In this document: positions 1 through 5,252 of the stretch, one piece after another
How the letters are laid out: every line of letters begins with the position of its first letter
Position numbering within the stretch: the first letter of the stretch is position 1
Source: an uncultured Bacteroidota bacterium
Lineage (GTDB): Bacteria > Bacteroidota > Bacteroidia > Chitinophagales > Saprospiraceae
NCBI GenBank assembly: GCA_937952445.1
Contig: CALGAA010000350.1
Coordinates: 1-5,252 of the forward strand
DNA length: 5,252 bases
Reading direction: 5' to 3'
The notes under the pieces: model-generated
What the model was told of the DNA's origin: nothing
What the model saw: only the letters and a program-made list of their open reading frames with translations
Databases searched by the model: none
Program-made: the position numbers and the translations under genes

Positions 1-1452
1 TCGTACCGCGATGAAGCCTTCTCCCAATTACGGGCCTCAGCGCGGGATTTTCCAACAGACCGCGAGGAAGCGTGGTATCTGGATCAGGCCGAAACCATTG
101 TAGTGGATGCAGTCGGAGACAATGGCTCACACCAATACGGCCTCTCCTACTTTGGCCGGGTGTCGTACAATTTTCAACATAAATATTTGTTGTACGGGAC
201 TTTTCGGGCTGATGGAAGTTCGAAATACCAGCAAAAATGGGGATATTTCCCCACCGTCGGACTGGGTTGGGTCGTATCCGAAGAAAACTTTTTCGACATT
301 CCTGGAATCGACTATCTTAAGTTGAGAGGTAGCTGGGGTGAACTCGGCAACGACAAAATACAAGCCTCGGATGGGGCCAGGACGACCCAGGTCGTGAACA
401 CTGTTTTTGATAATCAAATGGTCCCGGGCACCCAAACATCGAATATATTTTCTTCGTTGAGATGGGAGGTTGTCGAAGAATTAAACTTCGGATTGACAGG
501 ATACCTGTTTGACAATCGCCTGACCCTGGATGCAGACTATTATACCCGTGACACCAAAAACGCCGCCATTCGCGTGAACATCCCGCTGATCGGGGGAAGT
601 GTCCTTCGCAATGTGGGGGTCATTCGCAACTCAGGTTTGGAACTGGCCCTGGATTGGTCTGACCAGATCCGCGATGGCTGGAATTACAGCATCGGTGGAA
701 ATATAGCGACGCTCAAAAATGAAGTCATCGACCTGTTTGGTCAGCCCTACATCGATGGAGGTACTGCGGAGTTTAGGCAACGCTCGATTATCGGTCAGCC
801 GCTGCTTGCTTTCTATGGTCGCGAAGTAGTAGGCGTTTACCAAAATGAATCAGAGATCAATTCCGATCCCATCGCGCAGGAAAACAACCTGGAACCCGGC
901 GATTTCAAATTTAAAGACCAGAACAACGACGGCGTGATCGATGATGCTGACCGGGTCGTACTGGGTTCATATATACCGACCTTAATGTACGGTTTCAACC
1001 TTGGAATGAGCATCCATAACTTCAGCATTACAGCCAATTTCTTCGGTCAATCCGGAAATTCCATTCTCAACCGAAAACGGGGAGAGTATATCTTTACGAA
1101 TGATACCAACCTCGATGCCGATTTGGCGATAAACCGTTGGCACGGGGAAGGCACATCCAACAAATATCCCTCAGCGAACGGGCTTCGAAAAGGGTGGAAT
1201 CAAGCTTTGAGTGATTACTATATCGAAGACGGTTCCTTTTTCCGCATTCAGAACGTAACCCTCGGATATACCATTCCTGGTAGCGAATGGCTGGGAGGTA
1301 ATTTCCCTGAAACGACCCTAACCCTCACCGCAGATCGACCGCTTACGGTGTTTAGTTACAATGGATTTAACCCGGAGGTGGAAGACGGAATAGACCGCCA
1401 AACGTATCCCATTCCTTCGGTATACACCCTGGGTTTGAATGTTAGATTTTAA
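1..1452 (+). CDS. SusC-like TonB-dependent outer-membrane transporter, C-terminal half (5' truncated)
   Basis: The reading frame is open from base 1 to the TAA at 1450-1452, giving 483 residues. The GTG at 103 is an internal valine codon, not a start. SusC proteins usually run near 1000 residues, so the signal peptide, plug and first barrel strands lie off the left edge. Seen: a barrel signature around LSYFGRVSYNF and KYLLYGTFRADGSSKY (about residues 43-80), GYFPTVGLGWVVSEENFF, the SusC-typical acidic loop DQNNDGVIDDADR followed by VLGSYIPTLMYGF (bases about 916-1000), NVTLGYTIP, and the C-terminal stretch PLTVFSYNGFNPEV ending in VRF, whose terminal aromatic residue is typical of outer-membrane barrels. 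Family role: TonB/ExbBD-powered import of oligosaccharides (or, in some relatives, peptides) across the outer membrane, with a SusD-like lipoprotein as lid. The SusD-like gene starts 22 bp downstream, so the two are almost certainly co-transcribed. Substrate is not readable. No frameshift is seen. Confidence 0.96.
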   Translation, partial: SYRDEAFSQLRASARDFPTDREEAWYLDQAETIVVDAVGDNGSHQYGLSYFGRVSYNFQHKYLLYGTFRADGSSKYQQKWGYFPTVGLGWVVSEENFFDIPGIDYLKLRGSWGELGNDKIQASDGARTTQVVNTVFDNQMVPGTQTSNIFSSLRWEVVEELNFGLTGYLFDNRLTLDADYYTRDTKNAAIRVNIPLIGGSVLRNVGVIRNSGLELALDWSDQIRDGWNYSIGGNIATLKNEVIDLFGQPYIDGGTAEFRQRSIIGQPLLAFYGREVVGVYQNESEINSDPIAQENNLEPGDFKFKDQNNDGVIDDADRVVLGSYIPTLMYGFNLGMSIHNFSITANFFGQSGNSILNRKRGEYIFTNDTNLDADLAINRWHGEGTSNKYPSANGLRKGWNQALSDYYIEDGSFFRIQNVTLGYTIPGSEWLGGNFPETTLTLTADRPLTVFSYNGFNPEVEDGIDRQTYPIPSVYTLGLNVRF

Positions 1453-1474
1453 TCGCACCTTAAATTATAAAGTG

Positions 1475-3007
1475 ATGAGAAAGATAAATTTCCAAATTAT
1501 TCCAATCGGACTGATTGCCATGTGTTTATTTCTATTGAGTTCTTGCCACGATCGATTGGATCGTCCCGCTGAAAACAGGACGTTTGATGAAGCGATAGAC
1601 TACAGCAATACGGCTAATATGATTTCTCCCCTGATCGGAGCCTACGCCGCTTTTCAATCCCGTGGCTGGGAACAATTTCCTTTGATTTCCGTACGCGGCG
1701 ACGACGTAAATCATGGAGGATTGGGTGATCAGCAGGATTTTGCTGAAACAGATTATTTCAGGTACAACCAGGGTTACTGGATGTACAATTCGCTGTGGCA
1801 GACCATGTACAGCGATATTATTGACGGTATCGCAGCACAGGAACAAATTGACTTGTTCGCTGAACAAGCGACGGGCAGCAATCTATCTGCCCAGTACAAA
1901 GCAGAAATCGATGTCCTCAATTCTTACCTTTTATTCAACATATCAAGGGTTTGGGGGGATGTGTTTATTCCCGAAACTTCCAATCCATCTGACCTTTTAT
2001 CAGCAGAGGTGGTGCCAAAAGCAGAAGTGATGCAACACATATCCGATCTGATGGATGCAGCGATTCCGGTGTTGCCTGATATGCGCCCCAACCAACGCAC
2101 GGATTTACCCGGAGCCGTAACTAAATACACTGCATTAGCTGTAAAGGCCTTGGCGAATCTGGAATTGGAAAATTACCAGGGGGTAGCTGATGCCACTTCC
2201 CAGATTATAAACTCAGGCCTGTTCCAGCTTTATCCGGATTACTATCAATTGTTTAAAAATCCTGGTGAACTGAGCAACGAAAGCCTGCTCGAATTTCAAT
2301 ATTCAGATTTTGGTTCAGGAACTGGCACGCAAATTACCTACCTGATGGCCTTTTTTGGTCCACAAAGTTGGGATCCCAAAGTCGGAGAAATCAACGGAGG
2401 TTGGGGTTTTTATGAGCCTAGCCTGAAATACATCAAATTTATGCTTGATCGGAACGACCGTGAACGACTCGTTACCACCGTGCTTTTTACACCCCGGGGA
2501 ATAGCAGAAATCAAGAAAGATCCAGCCTATGCTAACCTCCCGGATTGGATCTCAAATGAGACCCCATCTGGTGATGTCATCAATGATTACGCCCGCGCCA
2601 TGTTTGCCAGTGGCAAGCACTATCTGCCCTCAGAACAAATCACACCGGGACGTACCGCCTGGGCGAATGACAAGAATATGCAGGTCATTCGATATGCCGA
2701 AATATTGTTAATGCACGCCGAAGCCGTTGCAAGGGGTGCTTCCAGCAATGCGATTTCAGCGGACGAAGCGGTGAACTTGGTCCGGACAAGGGCTGGCTTA
2801 TCACCTCTGAGCAACGTTACGATCGACCAGATTCTGGATGAAAAATTAGCAGAACTGGCTATGGAATGGGGAATCCGGTATTACGACATGATCCGGACAG
2901 AAAATTATGACGAACTATCGTACGATGGCCGGAATTTTACCGTGGACAAAACCTATCTACCCTACCCGCTGGCCCAGGTCGATATATTACCCGGCCTGAG
3001 TAAATAA
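1475..3007 (+). CDS. SusD/RagB-family surface lipoprotein, nutrient-binding partner of the SusC-like transporter
   Basis: A complete protein of 510 residues, within the usual SusD size range. The ATG at 1475 is chosen because it gives a lipoprotein signal peptide at once: MRK, a hydrophobic stretch, then the lipobox LSSC with the acylated Cys at residue 24. A TTG in the same frame at 1439 would overlap the upstream gene and bury the signal. Seen: an RGDDVNHGG motif (from residue 74), the N-terminal helical segment YKAEIDVLNSYLLFNISRVW (from residue 141), and the SusD/RagB C-terminal hallmarks IRYAEILLMHAEA (about 405-417), NLVRTRAGL, the helix LDEKLAELAMEWG then IRYYDMIRT (about 454-475), and YLPYPLAQVDILPGL near the end. 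Family role: a TPR-containing alpha-helical lipoprotein on the cell surface that binds substrate and closes over the SusC barrel as a hinged lid. It sits 22 bp after the transporter and 34 bp before the LamG lipoprotein, consistent with one operon. The ligand may be glycan or, less commonly in this family, peptide. Confidence 0.96.
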   Translation: MRKINFQIIPIGLIAMCLFLLSSCHDRLDRPAENRTFDEAIDYSNTANMISPLIGAYAAFQSRGWEQFPLISVRGDDVNHGGLGDQQDFAETDYFRYNQGYWMYNSLWQTMYSDIIDGIAAQEQIDLFAEQATGSNLSAQYKAEIDVLNSYLLFNISRVWGDVFIPETSNPSDLLSAEVVPKAEVMQHISDLMDAAIPVLPDMRPNQRTDLPGAVTKYTALAVKALANLELENYQGVADATSQIINSGLFQLYPDYYQLFKNPGELSNESLLEFQYSDFGSGTGTQITYLMAFFGPQSWDPKVGEINGGWGFYEPSLKYIKFMLDRNDRERLVTTVLFTPRGIAEIKKDPAYANLPDWISNETPSGDVINDYARAMFASGKHYLPSEQITPGRTAWANDKNMQVIRYAEILLMHAEAVARGASSNAISADEAVNLVRTRAGLSPLSNVTIDQILDEKLAELAMEWGIRYYDMIRTENYDELSYDGRNFTVDKTYLPYPLAQVDILPGLSK

Positions 3008-3041
3008 TGGAGTTGACGTGTTAACTGAAAAAACTTTTATT

Positions 3042-4826
3042 ATGAAAACGATCCACTATATTTTCTTTCTGATTTCATTTCTCATTGCTGTGGTGGCTTG
3101 CGATACAGGGATTGATCCCATCACCCCATTCGATCCGGGCCCTGACGAAACAGCTCCTGAAATAACCATACATTATCCGGCTGAGGGTACTCAAATCAGG
3201 GTATTGGAAGAGATTGCAACCATCGAAATAAAATTTGAAGTCGTCGATGACATTGAAATCGGAGAAATCAAACTCCTCATCGATGGGACCGAAATTGCGT
3301 CATTCACAGATTTTAAGGATTATCGCCGGGTAATCGAAAGCTATATTTATGATAATGTCACCAACGGGGAGCACGTCCTCACGGTTCGGGCTACCGACCT
3401 GGCTGGAAAGACATCGGAGACATCAGTGACCTTTATGAAAGTCTCTCCCTACAGTCCGTTGTATGACGGTGAAATCCTCTACATGCCTTTTGATGGGGAC
3501 TACGTGGATCTGGTGAATCTGCAATCAGCCACGGTTGTGGGTAATCCTGGCTTTGCAGGAGAAAGCGTTATCATGGCGGAAGGGGCAAATGCCTATGCAG
3601 GCGCCGAAGGAGCCTATCTGACCCTTCCCGGTGAAGCTTTACAAAGCCAAACTTTTTCGGCAGTATTTTGGATGAAAATAAATGCTGTACCGGATCGTGC
3701 CGGAATCCTGGTTATGGGACCGGAAGACACAGCAAATCCGAATGCCCAAAACGACCGGACATCCGGGTTCCGATTTTTCCGGGAAAATGCCGGAGGAAGG
3801 CAACGCTTTAAACTCAACGTTGGTTCTGGAGAAGGCGACACCTGGGTGGATGGGGGTGAAGCGGCAGATGTAGATCCTACACAAGATGAATGGGTGCATA
3901 TGGCCTTTACCATAGCAGAAGACAAAGCTTCCGTCTATATTGATGGCCAATTGGTCAAAGAAAGCACATTTCCGGGGATCGATTGGAGTGGTGCTAATTT
4001 GCTTTCCATCATGTCCGGTGCCCCTCGATTTACCGGGTGGAATCACCTATCTGACCGAAGTTACATGGATGAACTCAGATTATTTAACCGGGTTTTGTCC
4101 ATCGAGGACATCCGACATATAATTGCCGTAGAAACCGGGGAAATTGTCACCAGCTATGAACCGGAGTACGGGGAGATATTTCGGATGAAGTTTGAAAATG
4201 ATTACATCGACCTCGCAACCGAAATGGAGGCTACCGCCGTCGGCAATCCTTCCTTCAGAGATGGTGTGGAGGGCATGGCTTACCAGGGCGCTGAAAACTC
4301 GTATCTCACATTCCCCGCCGCCCACCTGATGAACGAAGAATTCAGCGCTTCATTCTGGATGAATATCAACGCTGATCCTGATCGTGCCGGAATTCTGGTC
4401 ATCGGACCTGAGGATACCGAAAACCCGGACGCCCAAAATATTCGCACGTCTGGCTTCCGTTTCTTCAGAGAAAATGCCGGGGGTATGCAACGCTTTAAGC
4501 TCAATGTGGGATCGGGAGATAAGGAAACCTGGTTTGACGGAGGAGAAGCCGCTGATGTGGATCCTACCACTGACGACTGGGTACACTTTGCGTTTGCTAT
4601 TTCGCAGGATCAAGCCGCTGTATATATCAACGGGGAGATTGTCAAAGAGGATGCGTTCGATGGGATTGACTGGACGGGCTGCGATTTTCTATCCATCATG
4701 TCCGGAGCTCCTCGTTTCACGGGATGGGATCACCTCTCTGACCAGAGCGCCCTGGACGACCTTATGATATTTGATACCTTCCTCACTCAGGAAGATGTAC
4801 AGCAAATAATGCAAGACACACCCTGA
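3042..4826 (+). CDS. Surface lipoprotein with Ig-like domain and two tandem LamG/ConA-like domains (putative surface glycan-binding protein)
   Basis: A complete protein of 594 residues. The ATG at 3042 gives a clean lipoprotein signal (MKTIHYIFFLISFLIAVVAC, Cys 20); an in-frame GTG at 3018 would add eight residues ahead of it and is less likely. Domains seen: a Pro/Asp-rich tether (about 21-37); an Ig-like domain (about 38-134) with APEITIHYPAEGTQI, EIKLLIDGTEIAS and the closing strand GEHVLTVRATDLAGKTSET, resembling bacterial Ig-like Big_7 domains; LamG 1 (about 143-362); LamG 2 (about 377-592). Each LamG shows SAxFWMxIN, PDRAGILV, RTSGFRFFRENAGG, W(V/F)DGGEAADVDPT, the strand VYI(D/N)G, and MSGAPRFTGW(N/D)HLSD followed by a (M/L)D(E/D)L element, as in LamG_3-type jelly rolls. 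No glycosidase active-site motif is evident, so a binding role is more likely than catalysis. Its position right after SusD matches SusE/SusF-type surface glycan-binding proteins, although the domains differ. Function as glycan binder is inferred from fold and context; ligand unknown. Confidence 0.9.
   Translation: MKTIHYIFFLISFLIAVVACDTGIDPITPFDPGPDETAPEITIHYPAEGTQIRVLEEIATIEIKFEVVDDIEIGEIKLLIDGTEIASFTDFKDYRRVIESYIYDNVTNGEHVLTVRATDLAGKTSETSVTFMKVSPYSPLYDGEILYMPFDGDYVDLVNLQSATVVGNPGFAGESVIMAEGANAYAGAEGAYLTLPGEALQSQTFSAVFWMKINAVPDRAGILVMGPEDTANPNAQNDRTSGFRFFRENAGGRQRFKLNVGSGEGDTWVDGGEAADVDPTQDEWVHMAFTIAEDKASVYIDGQLVKESTFPGIDWSGANLLSIMSGAPRFTGWNHLSDRSYMDELRLFNRVLSIEDIRHIIAVETGEIVTSYEPEYGEIFRMKFENDYIDLATEMEATAVGNPSFRDGVEGMAYQGAENSYLTFPAAHLMNEEFSASFWMNINADPDRAGILVIGPEDTENPDAQNIRTSGFRFFRENAGGMQRFKLNVGSGDKETWFDGGEAADVDPTTDDWVHFAFAISQDQAAVYINGEIVKEDAFDGIDWTGCDFLSIMSGAPRFTGWDHLSDQSALDDLMIFDTFLTQEDVQQIMQDTP
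3468..4127 (+). repeat. LamG repeat unit 1 (coding)
   Basis: First copy of an internal tandem domain duplication, running from GEILYMPF to IEDIRHIIA. Its last 144 residues (from PDRAGILV, base 3690) align without a gap to copy 2 at 102/144 identities by hand count. Its first 74 residues align less well to 69 residues of copy 2, with about five extra residues around the stretch AGESVIMAEGANAYAG. Confidence 0.9.
4170..4817 (+). repeat. LamG repeat unit 2 (coding)
   Basis: Second copy, running from GEIFRMKF to VQQIMQD, separated from copy 1 by a linker of about 14 residues (VETGEIVTSYEPEY). It matches copy 1 most closely between bases 4377 and 4586 (59/70 residues). It ends two residues before the stop codon, so the protein has no further C-terminal domain. 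Confidence 0.9.
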
Positions 4827-4847
4827 TTTGAAACGTAAAACGAATAT

Positions 4848-4874
4848 TTATTTCGGGGCATAACATCGAAATAA
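4848..4874. repeat. AT-rich inverted repeat in the gap before the fourth gene; possible weak hairpin
   Basis: TTATTTCG at 4848-4855 is the exact reverse complement of CGAAATAA at 4867-4874, with an 11-base loop between them. Only two of the eight base pairs are G-C and no T-run follows, so it is not a convincing intrinsic terminator. It begins 21 bases after the LamG gene's stop codon and ends 25 bases before the next ATG, a place where it could tune read-through or transcript stability. An eight-base palindrome in AT-rich sequence may also be chance. Confidence 0.3.
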
Positions 4875-4899
4875 TCTCAGAAACGGGAAATTTTATTGA

Positions 4900-5252
4900 A
4901 TGAATCGATATCGGATTGGATTGGCGGGGGTCGCAATATGGGTACTTATTTTTTCGTGTCAGAAAGACGATCCCCAGGGTCCTCCCCCGCCCGATCTTAT
5001 GATCCAATACGCGCGATTGGGTACCGAATCCATCCTTCATGAAGCCACCGTTTCACCGATGGGAAATATCGTGGTGGGTTTTTCGAAAGCGGTAGACCAA
5101 CCCGCCACAGACCTGCTTTTGTTGCGGACAAATGCCGGACCCGTGCTCACCAGTCAAACATGGAGTGCCAACCAGAAGGAAGTAACTATTTCCAATTCGA
5201 GTCCCTGGCAAGAAGGCAATTCATACCAATTGTTGATCAGTGACCAAATCAC
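4900..5252 (+). CDS. Lipoprotein with N-terminal Ig-like (SbsA/Big_5-type) domain, 3' truncated
   Basis: An open frame runs from the ATG at 4900 off the right edge, giving 117 residues. The start yields a lipoprotein signal: MNRYR, the hydrophobic stretch IGLAGVAIWVLIFS, then Cys 20 in the lipobox IFSC. The residues after the cysteine, QKDD, resemble the Bacteroidetes lipoprotein export signal that sends lipoproteins to the cell surface. A Pro-rich tether (QGPPPPD) follows, then from about residue 45 an Ig-like pattern: SPMGNIVVGFSKAVD, LLLLRTNAGPV, KEVTISNSSPWQEGNSYQLLIS, typical of SbsA-type Ig-like domains with the FSKAV and W/L-x-x-G-x-x-Y positions. It lies 73 bp after the LamG lipoprotein on the same strand, so co-transcription is plausible. 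In such loci an N-terminal Ig-like domain can precede LamG, carbohydrate-binding or glycoside hydrolase modules; which of these follows cannot be seen. It could be a second binding protein or a surface enzyme. Confidence 0.85.
   Translation, partial: MNRYRIGLAGVAIWVLIFSCQKDDPQGPPPPDLMIQYARLGTESILHEATVSPMGNIVVGFSKAVDQPATDLLLLRTNAGPVLTSQTWSANQKEVTISNSSPWQEGNSYQLLISDQI

Noticed and set aside
103..105. GTG as the start of the SusC-like gene
   Set aside because: The frame is open back to base 1 and the 34 upstream codons read naturally into the barrel sequence; the gene is truncated by the window edge, not started here.
127..435. Minus-strand 102-residue open frame opposite the SusC-like gene
   Set aside because: It lies wholly within a confidently coding barrel region and its translation shows no recognisable domain or signal; treated as a shadow frame.
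1439..1474. In-frame TTG start for the SusD-like gene, overlapping the SusC stop
   Set aside because: It would put 12 extra residues ahead of the lipoprotein signal peptide; the ATG at 1475 directly yields a standard signal with the lipobox at Cys 24.
3614..4613. Several minus-strand open frames opposite the LamG gene, two of which (3614-3925 and 4280-4570) encode similar proteins
   Set aside because: They resemble each other only because they lie antisense, in the same relative frame, to the two homologous LamG repeats. They have no separate start context, and the sense frame has clear domain homology.
4827..4856. Possible Bacteroidetes promoter: TTTG at 4827-4830 and a TAnnTTTG-like element near 4849
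   Set aside because: The second element matches only four of six fixed positions (TATTTCGG) and overlaps the inverted repeat; too weak to call.
4783..5040. Minus-strand 85-residue open frame spanning the last intergenic gap
   Set aside because: It overlaps the 3' end of the LamG gene and the 5' end of the fourth lipoprotein gene, both with stronger evidence, and has no recognisable features.

Overview
The window is a fragment of a polysaccharide-utilisation-type locus from a member of the Bacteroidota. Four collinear + strand genes are visible: the 3' half of a SusC-like TonB-dependent transporter, a complete SusD-like surface lipoprotein, a complete lipoprotein with one Ig-like domain and two tandem LamG/jelly-roll domains, and the 5' end of a further lipoprotein with an Ig-like start. 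The SusC/SusD pair is the hallmark of this phylum. Gene starts preceded by AT-rich sequence without a clear Shine-Dalgarno, and a CQKDD motif resembling a Bacteroidetes surface-lipoprotein export signal, fit the same assignment. Genus cannot be read from the sequence. Whether the source is marine, soil or gut is also not decidable.

Layout: 1-1452 SusC-like barrel, cut by the left edge; 22-bp gap; 1475-3007 SusD-like protein; 34-bp gap; 3042-4826 Ig-LamG-LamG lipoprotein; 73-bp gap holding an AT-rich inverted repeat; 4900-5252 start of an Ig-like lipoprotein cut by the right edge. No opposite-strand gene, RNA gene, mobile element or CRISPR array is supported, and no stretch over 300 bases lacks a gene.

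Working model (family knowledge plus inference): the SusC-like barrel and the SusD-like lid form the outer-membrane importer. The Ig-LamG-LamG protein sits where SusE/SusF-type surface glycan-binding proteins usually sit and probably presents or captures the ligand at the cell surface. The fourth lipoprotein may be another binding protein or the non-catalytic N-terminus of a surface enzyme. No catalytic domain, sulfatase or regulator is visible, so the substrate cannot be named.

The most distinctive feature is the internal duplication in the third gene. The two LamG copies are 102/144 identical without a gap over their C-terminal two thirds, and 59/70 in the best block, yet their codons have diverged heavily at silent positions. 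This points to an old duplication whose two copies are both held under protein-level constraint. The window otherwise looks like a conventional SusCD locus; I see no clear evidence of an undescribed system.
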